From Carya illinoinensis (taxonomy: Eukaryota > Streptophyta > Magnoliopsida > Fagales > Juglandaceae), in contig NC_056766.1 in assembly GCF_018687715.1 (NCBI RefSeq), positions 26,299,933 to 26,363,932 of the forward strand: DNA of 64,000 nt. The letters are read 5' to 3'. The number at the start of each line of letters is the position of its first letter. Within the stretch, counting starts at the first letter, position 1. The position numbers and the translations under genes are program-made. The notes beneath the pieces were generated by a model. The model saw nothing but the letters and a program-made list of their open reading frames with translations, had not been told where the DNA came from and ran no database searches. Below, piece by piece: positions 30,391-42,111 of this stretch.

Positions 30391-32467
30391 TGTGATGACC
30401 CACTTTTGAGTGTATTTTCGCTGAAATGGTTGTTTTTATTTTAATTAATATATTAGTTATTTATTTTAATTTATTTGCGTTTTAAAATTTTTTTTTTTAT
30501 TTAATTGATGTTGTGTTTTATTTCTTTTAGTTGTTTTGTGGTTTTTAATCTCGTTGCGGCAATTTAGTGTTGTTTTTCTCGGGATGAGGATTAGACCTCG
30601 TCTTTTCCCTACATCTCTTTTCCTTTTTCCTTTTCTTTTTCCTTTTTCTCTTTTTCCTTCTTTCTTTTTCCTTTCTTTTTCTTTTTTTTTCTTTCTTTTC
30701 TTTTTTCCCTCTCTCTCCCCACGTCGACCCCCCCGGCCTCTCTCTCTCTTCTCCCTCTCTCACGCCGGAAAGCCTCTCACCCCCGATCTACCGCCGTCCA
30801 GCCACCGTGCGGCTCACCACCGGCACCGTTCGGTTCGTCTCCCTCCGGCGCACCTCCCCACCGAAACTCACCCCCAACCGGCCGGCCGTTTGGCCGGAAA
30901 ATCCCTTTAAAGCCTGCACGGCTTTGGCTCCGATCCGCCGCCGTCGCTCCACCTCCGGCCACCATTTCTTCACCACTTCATCACCGGTCCCTTGCCGTCC
31001 TAACCCACCTATTTCCGGCCTCCAACGACCACCGGAACAGCTCCTACGAGCTAGCTTTCTTTTTTGGGAAATTCGGCCTCCCACCGCCGTTTTCGCCGCC
31101 ACCCACGGCCAACCACCACTTCCAATAGCTTCACAATCATCCCTAGACCATTCCCTATCAATCCCAAGCCCTAGTTTGTCCCCGTTCAAAAGTGGGTTTT
31201 ACACAACCCACGACCACAGTGAATTTTCACTGTGACGTTGCTTTTTCTACGTCGTTTGCAACGCCGCGTGTTTTCTAAAATTGCCATATAGCGCTGTAAG
31301 TATTTTCCAAACCCTATTTTCAGATTTAAATATATATTGCTCATTCAATTTATTTTATCTGCTGGTTGGTTGATTCCGAACTGAGTCTGAGGAGTTCGTG
31401 GGTCGGATGGATGGAGGACGGAGTTGCCTGTTTATTTGATTTATGTTGTTGGATTATTTTATTATGCATTGTTATGGCATTGCATGGTGCATGCACGTGT
31501 GTTTGTGAAATAGTGTGAAAAGCCTATGTATTGGCGTAAGTGGTCTTACGGGTGCGTGTGTTTCACGACCCCAAGCCGGGATGGGGTATTATCCCGGTGG
31601 AGCTCCTCTGGTCACTCGAGAGCGGAATAAACTGAGTGATGTCCCCTGAGTTGTCGCTAGACGTCAGAAGCGGGGGCTAGGGGTTGCTTGGCTACGAACG
31701 CGCCGGGCGCGGAACCGGGCATCGCTCTACGCACCGACTCCGTGGCCCTTCGCTGGTGAGGGCTAGAGGATGCTTGGCTACGAACACGCGGAGCGTGGAA
31801 CTGGGCATCACTCGTTAGGTGTCACATGCGTGGTGGTACTCTGCGGTGTGGCACTGGAGCCAGGGTGTGCGGATGACCCCTAGGGGAGGTCATGGTGCAT
31901 ACGGATAAAATGGATTCTGGTTTGAGTCGGATAAAGGCCAAATGTGACTTTTGGCGTGTTTTTCGAAAAGGATGTGTTTTTGGGCCAAATGGGGTTTTTT
32001 GGCGTGTGTGGAAAATTATGTTTTATGGGCTTTGTGCATTGTGCATGTTTCATGCATATTGTTTGAGTTCTATATGCTTTTATCTAGTAGTGTTTGGGTT
32101 TTACTTACCTGCGGTACCATTTTTGGTTCCGTAGCTTTTGGTGCAGAGTTGGAGGACAAAGAGGAGGAGGCTGAGCCCGAGGATGCGGCTCCGCCGGGTT
32201 GCTGATGCTATGCTTTATATTTGGTTTAAATCTGTATTTGTGTTTTTGTAATCTTTTATTTATGTATGTTTTAAACAGCTTGTATTACGTTAAGAAAAAA
32301 TTCTGGTACTTAGTTATGGCTTTCGTTATCCGCTGCGTGTTTCTTCGTGCACATATGTTGCTTTTGCACACACTTGGCACCCGTCGATAGGATGGTGACC
32401 CCGGGTTGTCACCATCAGGACGTCTCGATTTCCCCGTGTTCGGGCGTGGGGATTTGGGGGCGTCACA
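30391..32467 (+). repeat. 3' LTR of element F
   Basis: 2077 bp, paired with 23224-25299. Visible differences are scattered single bases (for example GACCAGC/GACCCAC at the start). It is followed by the CATTC target duplication. Confidence 0.95.
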
Positions 32468-32895
32468 CATTCTTTCATGCATATTGTTTGAGTTTAGTAT
32501 ATTTTTATCTTGTGGCGTTTGGATCTTTACTTACCTGCGGCACCATTTTGGTACCGTAGATTTTGATGCAGAGGTCGAGGAGGAGGAGGAGGCTGAGCCT
32601 GAGGAGGCGGCTCCACCGGAGTTTTGATTTGGAGTGTCATGCCTTGTAGTTTTGTGTTGAAACAATATTTGTGGCTTGTACTATTTTATTATGTATGTTT
32701 TGAACGGGTTTGTATTAAACATAGAAAAATTCTGGTACTTAGTTATATGATCTTGTTTATCCGCTGCATGTTTTCTTTTGCACACTTGTTGCATGTACAC
32801 ACACTTGGCACTTGGTGATAGGGTGGTGACTCGTGTTGTCATCATCCGACGTCTTGATTTCCCCGTGTCCGTACGTGGGATTTGGGGGCGTCACA
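32468..32895 (+). repeat. 5' LTR of element E, second part
   Basis: Resumes after F with CATTCTTTCATGCATATTG and ends GGGGGCGTCACA. Together with 21559-23223 it gives a 2.09-kb LTR, matching the F LTR length. It contains its own version of the acidic coding-like segment (about 32567-32627). Confidence 0.92.
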
Positions 32896-33193
32896 GGTGG
32901 TATCAGAGCGGTTTGGCTCTGGGTAAAACCACATGTCCCGTAGGTGTAGTACCAGAAATTTTTTTTAAAGTTGTGATTTGAAATTTATTTTAAGTAAAGT
33001 TGCTATTTGATTTGTTTTATTTGATTTGAATTTATTTGAGCTAGCTTGTTGGCATTTATTTATTTAGTTATGTTATTGCATGCTAGTATATTTTATTTTC
33101 TTGTTATGTGGTTTGGTTTTGGTTTTTGGTTTTATATTGTTGGTTTTATTTGTTTTTCTTAAAGGGGGTCAAAGGTTGTGTTGTGGCAGGAAA

Positions 33194-34296
33194 ATGGTTA
33201 GGCCAAGAAAATCTACTCAAGAGCCTCGGGACGATACGCCGAGAGATGATGCCATAGCCCAAGCGCTAAGGCAAATGACTGAGTTCAGGCAGCAAAATTT
33301 AGGCCACAACAAGGAGGGCCTTGGCCACAACAAGGATGGCCTAATGGAGTGGTGCAAGCTGGATGCACCTATGAGCGCTTTCTAGCGCATAGAACTCCAC
33401 CCTTCACGGGAGAAGAGGATCCACTTCGGGTTGGAAAGTGGGTCAAAGATCTTGAAAGAACGTTTGAAGTATGTGGTTGCACGGAGGCGCAACAAGTACT
33501 TCATGCCAGTTATTTGTTGCAAGGCACTGCTTCGGAATGGTGGGATACAAAAAGAGTAATACTGGAGTCAGAATTGGGGTCTTTTGCCGCTGTGTCCTTG
33601 CAGCGCTTTAAGAAAGAATTTAATGATCGATTCTTTCCCTCTTCTGTGAGGCGGCAAAAAGCAAGAGAGTTCACAAGCTTGGTCTAAGGGAGTATGACTG
33701 TGGAACAGTACGCCAGAAGATTTATAGAGCTTGGGCGATTTGCTCCCCATTTCATCGCCATGGAGGAGATGCAGGCCGAGCGTTTCTAGGATGGTCTGCA
33801 TCCTGATATATGCAGAATGGTAGTCTGCCACCGGATTGCCACTTTTCAGGAATTGGTTGACTTAGCCACTCTTGTAGAGTGAGAGATTAATCTGAGTATG
33901 GGCTCCCCTCCAGGACAAAAGAGGCGGAGTTTTACTGGTGAAGGAAGTAGTTCAGGTTCACCTCAGAAATTTTTTCAGCAGACCGGGACTCGACCACAAG
34001 TGGCCTCGGGAGTACGTATGGGAGGACGGGTGCCAGTTTGCAGAAGTTGTAATAGAGCCCATGTGGGTGAGTGCCCTTCGGGTGGGGCTCGATGCTATAG
34101 TTGTGGCCAGCAGGGGCACTTTGCTCGTGAGTGTCTTAGGCCAGTTCAAGGAAGCCGTGGAGGTAGACGTGGTGGAAGAACAAATCAGATGCAAAGAGTG
34201 CAAGCTCGGGTTTATGCTGTTACACCCGGAGATGTTGATGATGAGGCACCAGCGACCCATGATGCTGGAGTGATTATAGGTATGGATCTAATTTAA
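33194..34296 (+). pseudogene. Element E gag, broken
   Basis: Starts MVRPRKSTQEPRDDTPRDDA. The seven-residue repeat region is much shorter than in F and contains a frameshift (two visible 24-nt-like units near 33300-33345). The capsid core is the same as F (CTYERFLAHRTPPFTGEE, YLLQGTASEWWD). Stops at 33685, 33787 and 33880 interrupt it. The CCHC knuckle CYSCGQQGHFAREC (about 34090) is intact. The frame reaches the splice-like donor at 34280. Confidence 0.85.
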
Positions 34297-34371
34297 TTTT
34301 TGGATTTGATTTTTGGTGTATTTTGTTTCTTCTTTGTATTTGGATTTCATTGGTTAATATGATTGGTTCAG
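34280..34371 (+). other. Intron-like insert between gag and pol in E
   Basis: ATAG/GTATGG and ATTGGTTCAG/GAAGAG flank a 92-nt T-rich segment. Because 92 is not a multiple of three, gag and protease lie in different frames in the genome and come into the same frame only if the segment is removed. Confidence 0.65.
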
Positions 34372-34769
34372 GAAGAGTCCGTTTATATGAATTTTATGCT
34401 TGCACTTTGTTTGATTCGGGTGCATCTCAATCGTTTGTATCTTTCACTTTCGCTCAGATATGTAATCTGGTTACGGGACCTTTGCCAAAGTCATTGGTAG
34501 TGGCTCTACCAAATGGTGAAGTGGTGTGGTGTTCCAAAGTTACTTTGGGTTGTCCTTTGAATTTTGGTGGAAGGTTTCTGGATGCAGATTTGGTTGTGTT
34601 TAAGCTGCTGGGATTTGATATCATCCTCGGGATGGATTGGCTATATCGATATTCTGCGAGTATTAATTGCAGAAGTCGGGTAATTAGCTTTCAGCTCCCA
34701 AATGGTGATTACTTGGAATTTGCAGAAAGTAAACTAAAAGAAAAGTCGATAGTTATATCGACAATTTAA
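34372..34769 (+). pseudogene. Element E protease (3'-truncated pol)
   Basis: [20 protein letters not shown] (active-site Asp present), VVWCSKVTLGCPLNFGG and [17 protein letters not shown], nearly as in F. A stop follows at 34767. F-like sequence ends about 45 bp later at the junction with CACTA DNA, so RT onward is missing. Confidence 0.85.
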
Positions 34770-34812
34770 GCAAGAAGAGAGATTGCTTGTGGAGCGGATG
34801 CCTTTTTAGTCC

Positions 34813-36162
34813 AAAAGCCGAAGCCTACATTCACATTGAATGCCTAACATTTTGCTCATTGTATCTCCAAGATGTTGAGATGAAATTTACTCGAGTTGAT
34901 CGCAACATTGATGGTGAAGCCGAGAGTATAGATGGATTCAAAATTTTCAACCAGAAAGTTCGTCCGATTGGTACCGCTTCCAACAGGCAATTATCAGATA
35001 AACTCCTAACTGAAGCAACCTGGTACGTCCTCAACAACTGCGCTGAGATTGGACCTTACCTAGAGTAAGCATTAATAATCCCTCAAGTTTAAAAAATAGT
35101 AATTTCAGCTTTTTGGAGACAATCCTACATATCTTTTTGAAAATGATGATAATCATTTGGCTTCTACAAATGCAGGGAGCATTACGAGAAATGTAGGGTG
35201 CACAACCCAAATTCTATTGATCGAACACATCATACTGAATTTCCAACTTGGTTGAAGAAACTTGTAAGTTAGCTTCCTCCCTATCTATTTAGATGAACCC
35301 AACCCTTTAGGATTGGCCTTCAAAAATCTATAACTGAGGCGCTTCCAACAAAATATTGATGTAGGTTCAAGACCAGCGTATCACCAACCCACTTGATGTG
35401 GTCGATGATCTATATGCATTAGTTTGTGGTCCTGAACGGTGGGTTGCATCCTATACTGCGTGCATAATAAATGGCAAAAGGTTCCATACTAAACAACGTG
35501 AACTTCGGCACCGTACACAGAACAGCGGGGTGTTGGTAACTGGGGATGAAAATACTAATAATGTAGACTTCTACGGTGTTATTAATGAGATCGTGGAGTT
35601 ACACTACATGGGTTGGCGTCGGGTGTACTTATTTATGTGTGATTGGTTTGACGTTGGTGATCCAAGACGAGGGGTACGAGTTGATAACCATATGACTAGT
35701 ATCAACATGGATAGGACTTGGTATAAGGATGAACCATTTGTGTTGGCATGCCAGGCTTCCCAATGTTTTTACATCAGAGATATAAAGGCTAAAGGGAGAT
35801 GGTTTGTGGTGCAGAAGTACACAAACAGGAATGTATATGGCATTCCATCAGTGCCAAGAGTGTTAGAAGACCTTGATGGCTCAACAAGTGATGATGATGC
35901 ATATCAAGAAACTGAGGAGTCATATGATTATGCACCACTGCAGTGCGATGCATGTCCAGTGACAACTCCACTGAATAGGGATGATGTAGAACCTATCTTG
36001 ATTGATGCACAAGATGTGACAAGTTCGGTTGGTCAGAAGGTGGGTGAGGAAGACTTTATTGACGATGACATGATTGATTCTGGTTCGAGAGATGCTTCTG
36101 GTGATGGGGAATATTCAGATGAGGAGGACTTTTCCACAGATGCCGAGTCTCTATCAGCCTAG
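34813..36162 (+). pseudogene. CACTA tnp2 transposase, C-terminal exons (DUF4218 end and DUF4216)
   Basis: Exons 34813-35064, 35176-35263 and 35365-36162, with GTAAGC..GCAG and GTAAGT..GTAG introns and continuous frame. First exon: IECLTFCSLYLQDVEMKFTR (the DUF4218 end, where plants usually have ..EFCSEYL). Second: EHYEKCRVHN. Third: DLYALVCGPERWVASYTACI, GKRFHTKQRELRHRTQNSGV, FYGVINEIVELHYMGWRRVY, FKCDWFDV-like MCDWFDVGDP, FVLACQASQCFYI (DUF4216), then an acidic tail to TAG. The catalytic Transposase_21 part is absent because the element is cut at about 34812. The remaining exons have no stop, so truncation is the main damage. Confidence 0.85.
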
Positions 36163-37077
36163 GCAACTGGGTAGAATTGTTGCTGCACTTTTGATATTTG
36201 AGTTTACCTTTATCAAAATGTGTATATGGACAATATGCAGTTTCTAGATATATATGTATGCTTCTTTCAACTCCAACTAGAATGATCTAACATTGTTATG
36301 AGTCATTCATTTGGGTCAAGTAAGATGATAACATTTCATATTCAGTAGTTTGAAAAATCATTTACTTCTTCATGGCAACATTATGATCATAGGTGTAATG
36401 ATGTTTCTTACCTGCTTGGCTTTTTGGTCAATTCAAGTTGATGCAAATCATGCACTGTTTGGCATGATTAATGCATGTAAACTTTGTACTGAAAAATGAA
36501 GTAGCATTGATTACTTCCCAACTTTGTCATTTCCTTAATCTCTAGTGCATACAACCATATATATGACATGGCTTATATAATATTGTCCGATGTTTAATTG
36601 ATTGAAACATGTGCCAACTCCAACTCCTATTGCTAAATTAATCATAAACTTTTATTTTAAGACATCCTGTATATATATAACATGTTTTTAATTGACCATG
36701 TGGGCTTATTGTTGTTCTTTGGCTAGTAACCAGGTCTTAACCAAATTGCACAGGGGGACGCCAATTTGAAGTTTGTCTATTACCAACTTTAGATAGCAAG
36801 AAATGAGGATCAACCCCGGAGGTAAATAAGTTTGTCTATTGGAATTTCTTTTAGTTGGTAGAGCGGGCACTTTTCCAATAATGTTATAATACAACCCCTA
36901 TGGATTGCTATATACGTGTACAAGTGTGGTAAAATATAGTAATACACTGTTTGCAGTTGATATTAGTCGCATTAAAATTGGTTAGTAGACTGCTTTTTCA
37001 TTTAATGTGGATCCCACTCAACTACTCATTGGTTGGAATCGCTTCTGACTTGTGAATGGGGTTTTTTATATATTTGC
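36163..37077. other. CACTA spacer between the two transposase genes
   Basis: AT-rich, with no domain in any short ORF. It probably holds the tnp2 3' UTR and the promoter/5' UTR of the second gene. The acceptor TTTGCAG at 37078 starts the next exon. Confidence 0.5.
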
Positions 37078-39190
37078 AGATGACACGATCGGAGAAAGTT
37101 CCCGAGGAAGAGGGGCTGGACGACGTGGAAGAGGCCGTCGATTTGTACCCTACTCAACCAGAGCACGCCGACCACGAGGAGTTCGTATTAGTTCATACCA
37201 CAGCCCTGCAAATGAAGATAATGAGTCCGGCTCGGATGACTCAACTCAGCCTCCCAGTCATCCATGGGAGCCTCCATGTCCCATTCCGATGCCCCCACCC
37301 GAGCCGGATAGAGAACCCTCACCCGTAAGAGAGCCTCAACCTACTGGGGGGAACATTGTTACTGTTGTCCCCCCACCTAACGGAGAAAATATGGGTACGG
37401 TTGTCACCCCACCAAACAGAGATAATATCGGTACGGTTGTCATTTCTTTACCCTTTTGGTATAGGCAAGAAAGATGATTTCTTAAGATTGATAGTTTCTT
37501 TTTGTTATGTTTGTAATACAGATGCGACTGCCCCCACAATGACTGAAACAAACTAGGAGCAACCCAAACGGAAACGTGGGCCAGCTAAGTGTATTGCGTT
37601 CGAAATGTTGAGACGGCAAGGAAAAGTTTTGTTGAAGATTAATGATGGCGAAACAGTACCATGCTATACGAACTCTTCCATGTTCACAGCACGGCTAACA
37701 CAAATTGTAAAACAACACTGCGATATGAGCTATGCGAGATGGACCAATGTGCCACAGGCACTCAAGGATGAGTTGGTCGACCGTGTGAGAGTAAGATATG
37801 TGCTTTTCATTTTGACTGATTGGGGTGGGCGTACAAAAGAGAATAACATGTTAACATGATGATCATTGATGTAGGCTGACTTCGTGTTGGATTGGGATCG
37901 GGAGAATCATAGGTTGACCGTCTTGAAGCAGCTGCGAAAGAGGTTCAATGCATTCCATCACCAATTACACAAAAAATATGAATCTTATGAAAGCCACGAA
38001 GAGGCATTGGCCACTGGATGTTAAATGGTTGACTTGAACGTTTGGGTTACCCTGTGTCGGAGGTGGGGAAGCGAGGAATTCAAGGTATGTATTGGTTATT
38101 GAAAATTTATAATTTTGGAATTTAACAAGGGCATGCGATGCATGTCTATTTATTATGTGGTCTGGGTAAGCTGACATTGGGTATACAATGGTAGAAAATG
38201 GCTCGGCAAAATCGGGAGAATAGAAAGGCGTTATATGTCAACCACACAGCTGGCCGGAAATCCTTTGTAAGGATCTTGGAGGAGAAGGTATGTAAATTCA
38301 ACTGATTTTAGTCTAGTATGCTGTCACAACCCATTGTCTTGCTGATCATTTCTATCACAAACCTATTGATGCATTCCCACTAATCTACGAATTACAATAA
38401 TTCTGGGCAAATAATGTATTTAACATACAATTGTTTGTATTGGTTTATATAACAAGGTTTATATAGAATGATCGAATTAGTTTGTGACTATAAGGAACCA
38501 GAAATGTAGGGCGGCCTTGTGTTTTTGTCTCTTGTGTATTGATTTGATGTGTTTGTGTGGTTGACGGCTAGCATTTGTGCATATCTTTCCCAAAAAAATA
38601 TTTTGATCTCACATGAACATATACCTAACATCCTTACACACTTGTAGCGGGCTGCAAATGCGGATTTGGTGGAGTTCTATAAAGAGACTCATTTCTCAAA
38701 GAAGACCAGAAAATTTGTCACATCAGCAACTGAAGCCACTTATGTGAGTATGATTAGAAGTTAGGTTATATATTGTGTTTCAATGGATAGTTACCAGCCT
38801 TTGCTTTTGAATGGGGGTTTTTCATATGTCAGTCCACGACTTAACATTTTATCTAATTTATAAAATTTTCACATGCAGAAGGAGATGGTTGAGAAGCTGG
38901 ATGGTCTCGAGCCTGAGCAACGCACCAATGAGGCAACAGCAAGTGTATTTAGGGTGGTCCTTGGCTCTAGACCTGGATATTCAAGGGGGCTAGGAGAGAT
39001 GGTCATACCGGAGTCGACAAGACAGCGAGATAGGGAGAGAGAAAAAGAGTACCTTGCAATGATTGAAAAACAAAAGCAAGATGCAGACAATTACAAGAAA
39101 GATGCTGAGAATTATAGGAAAGATGCAGAGGGGTACAAGACACAGCTTGAAGCTATTGAGGACGAAGTAATGAGACTTCGTGAGAGGTAA
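37078..39190 (+). pseudogene. CACTA second transposase gene, Transposase_24 (Ptta/En/Spm) family
   Basis: Likely exons: 37078-37430, 37522-37790, 37875-38094, 38195-38287, 38648-38743 and 38879-39190, all with GT/AG junctions. N-terminus: Arg/Gly-rich (GRGAGRRGRGRRF), then Pro-rich with a three-fold VTV/GTVV..PPN repeat. Core: RKRGPAKCIAFEMLRRQG, WTNVPQALKDELVDRVR, DREREKEYLAMIEKQKQDA. The middle has WGSEEFKKMARQNRENRKAL and HTAGRKSFVRILEEKR, typical of PF03004. C-terminus: coiled coil. In-frame TAG at 37554 and TAA at 38022 make it non-functional as read. In the family this protein acts with TNP2, probably as a DNA-binding accessory. Confidence 0.85.
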
Positions 39191-40636
39191 AATGAAACTG
39201 ATAAGTTGATGAAGGAATTTTTCCTCAATTTTTGGGGAAACACGGAGTCTCTCCAGTCTCGTGGAGAGACTCCTTGAGCGTCAACGATACATTTATATTA
39301 ATATTTTTTGAATAGTTTGGGCACTTTTTGGTCTTGTTTTGATGGTGGGTGGCCAAGATATAAACTATATATATATATATAGTTTGTCCTACACATATAT
39401 ATATACACACCCAAAGAGGAAGGTTGTCTACTTTTGTAATGTGTCGGAGGCAAAGGCAGCTGGTGGTTGTTTTTGGGCTTGACTGTATTCAACTTCAGAT
39501 ATAGTCAAGCAGTGATGTTGGATAAGGACAAGATGGGAGTTTTTTGGGCATCACATATAGTCAAGCTTCCAGCTGTTGGATAAGGATGTGACTGGCGTGG
39601 GCTCAAATGAATGTTCAGCACACATCACTGGGTATTATGTGAAGGATTAAACCCTGTGCAGTAGATGTAAATTTAACTGGAAGTTAAGTAACCCCAAGAT
39701 TCCTTCTTTTTCAATTGATACTACATTGTATGATTTTTCATGATAAGTAAGGCCTTATAATATCACTTATAGTGAGGGACTTAAAGAGGTTGGTATATCC
39801 ATGATTAATGATATGATTCTAGCTTAAACCATCCTTAATCTTCTGTGTGAACATTAGTATTAAGGCTACCTTAGAGGGATAAGAACTCCAAGCGTATCAA
39901 TGCTTTTCAATTTCTGCCATATACTGTGTAGGAAACCATACTATGTATAACACAAGATGCATTGTGTATTATTTTTCAGTATATTTATGGTAGAGAGGTC
40001 TCATCCCATTCTTTTAATGTATTTTGACTCTATAGGAAAGATGAGGCAATTGGTTGGCAACACTACAAATTATCTTACATCCATATCACATGGAGTGACC
40101 GGGGTCTCATATATCTTGAGGTATGGTAAATGCACTTGCCATATTAGTTATTATACCTGCACTATTTTCCTGTTAAAGTATTTTAATACATTCAGCTTTT
40201 GGGTAAATGTGAAATAAACATAAGGAATTTCCTTAACTTGTATTTTTCTTATTGTGGCTGATATGGTATTCATTTGTGGTGAAGTACATGTCAAAACTGA
40301 TTCAGGTATGGTCTGCCATATGCTGTGTTAACGTATAGATTATATGGGAAGGTATTGCTTATATTTATTTGAATAGGTATGGAACATGGAATTTTGAGGT
40401 TGAAGTGTTTTACTCAAACTTTACCACTTTAGGACTAGGTGGTATAACCACTATTTTGGAGCTTGTCCACAAGCAAAGCCCCCAACGACACTTTAATCAC
40501 TGAAATGAAAAGTACTGTCATGAAGCTAATAATATGAAAAGTACTATCATGTTCTCCAAATCTTTACGAAATCCTTTATCAAAAGACTTTATTTCAGATT
40601 TCATCATTTGGCATTTTAGTAGAAGCAAGAACATTG

Positions 40637-40694
40637 TTAATGTATGTGGTTCAAGGTGAACCACATACATTAATCATTTGGAAGATGATTAATG
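40637..40694. repeat. Perfect 17-bp hairpin followed by a 10-bp hairpin
   Basis: TTAATGTATGTGGTTCA (40637-40653), loop AGG, then its exact complement to 40673. Overlapping it, CATTAATCAT (40668-40677), a seven-base loop, and ATGATTAATG (40685-40694). The two stems share bases, so they would be alternative folds. Confidence 0.9.
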
Positions 40695-41054
40695 TATCAC
40701 TATACTTTAGAGCCATGAGAACGACCCCTGAAATATTAACGTGGTATGGTTTTTTTGACCATTGTTCAAAGAGATTCAGAAAATGTCTTCATTTTCATAA
40801 TAGGTCTTACAGTTGAGGAAATTATTTGAATGGAAGTAACAAAGAATCAGTTCATTAAGGAAGCTGATTGGAAGTGGTGGCTGATTTTGCATTATACGCT
40901 GCATTTATAATGATGCACAATGTATAGTAATGGTTTATATAAATACTGGACAGATTGGTACCTTGTCAATCAGTTTCTATTTTTTAAATTCTTAGGGTAT
41001 GGGTAAAACACAATATTAGTGGTGAACTAGTTTGCTTTGAGATTGGACCATATG

Positions 41055-41080
41055 TCAGGCCACTGATATAAGTGGCCTGA
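41055..41080. repeat. Perfect 10-bp hairpin
   Basis: TCAGGCCACT, six-base loop GATATA, AGTGGCCTGA. It is GC-richer than the surroundings. Confidence 0.9.
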
Positions 41081-42082
41081 AAACAAGCTATATGTATTCC
41101 AAAATGTTGTATTCTGATTATGTTTGTGTTGGGTGTAACACAAATGCTGATTGTATCAAAATGGTTATTAGAGTTGGCATGTGCTCTATCAATCTGACCA
41201 TATTTCCAATGTTGTATATCTACTGCAGAAAATTATATGTACTAATTTTAGGAATGTTTATAAACTTGGAGTTGGCATGTGCTATATACTGTGACATTGA
41301 TGATATACGCTGTGTTCAATAGATTGATGAAGTTGAACCGTGTTTCAAGATGATTTCTCCGTATTGTTAGAAGGATATCTAAGAGTGAATTTTGGGACTT
41401 ATACCTGTTTCATGTTATGGTCTGTTAAGCGGTGATGTAGAGAACAACTATAACTAAAGGCATCATGCTGCAAATAATGCAATATATGCGATTTTAGATG
41501 ATTTGGGCCTCACAACCAATATGTATTTTATTTTGCCAGTCATGAGAGATTGTAAAACAATATAGATTAGCTGAAGGATTGATAATTTAATTGTACATGC
41601 AACTTATCTCAGTAAAATCTTCTTGTACATGCCAGAAAATGTGAAATTCCAAGAAGCCATGACTCACGCTGAGGTCTAAACAGAACTTGTTGAATCCATG
41701 GAGGGAATTGTGAAGATCAATAAACAGGTACACATCACTAACTTTGTCAAAGAAGAAACCGGATACTATATGATTTGTTGGGTTGAATTTGATGTATGGA
41801 GTCTTGAGTGCATATTAATGGATTCTGCCATTAGGGCTTTTACACATTGAAGACATTCAGAATTCCATAAGAGTGAATTAGGTTGTTGCATTAAATGACG
41901 GGAAAAAATAGATTTGAGAGATACTACAATTCTGAATGTACATGAACCAATCAAACACTCAATATGTGCATTTGCTCCAACCTTATGGTCCAGTAATGCA
42001 TGGGTTTTTACTTCTAATAACAAATAGGATTCTTTAACATCTTAAGAGCAGAACCATGTAAATATCATTAACAATATCTCAT

Positions 42083-42111
42083 TATTAAAACTGAAATTTC
42101 CAGTTTTAATA
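42083..42111. repeat. Perfect 11-bp hairpin
   Basis: TATTAAAACTG, seven-base loop AAATTTC, CAGTTTTAATA. Confidence 0.9.

Larger units (their letters stand above)
23224..32467 (+). mobile_element. Element F: near-complete Tekay/Del-like Ty3/gypsy
   Basis: 9.2 kb. The LTRs 23224-25299 and 30391-32467 start TGTGATGACC and end GGCGTCACA, are nearly the same length (2076/2077 bp) and differ by only scattered bases. A perfect 5-bp target duplication CATTC lies at 23219-23223 and 32468-32472. Primer site, Gag, protease, RT, RNase H, integrase and C-terminal chromodomain-type tail are all in one frame, with an intron-like insert at the gag/pol boundary and three premature stops. It is the youngest large element seen here. 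Confidence 0.95.
21559..34812 (+). mobile_element. Element E: Tekay/Del-like Ty3/gypsy, 3'-truncated, with F nested in its LTR
   Basis: The 5' LTR begins TGTGATACCC at 21559, is interrupted by element F (23224-32467), and ends GGCGTCACA at 32895. Then come the primer site (GGTGGTATCAGAGC), gag (33194-34296), a short intron and protease (34372-34769). Homology to F stops near 34812, where CACTA sequence begins. RT to 3' LTR is absent. It lies within an intron of the glycosylase gene. Confidence 0.88.
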
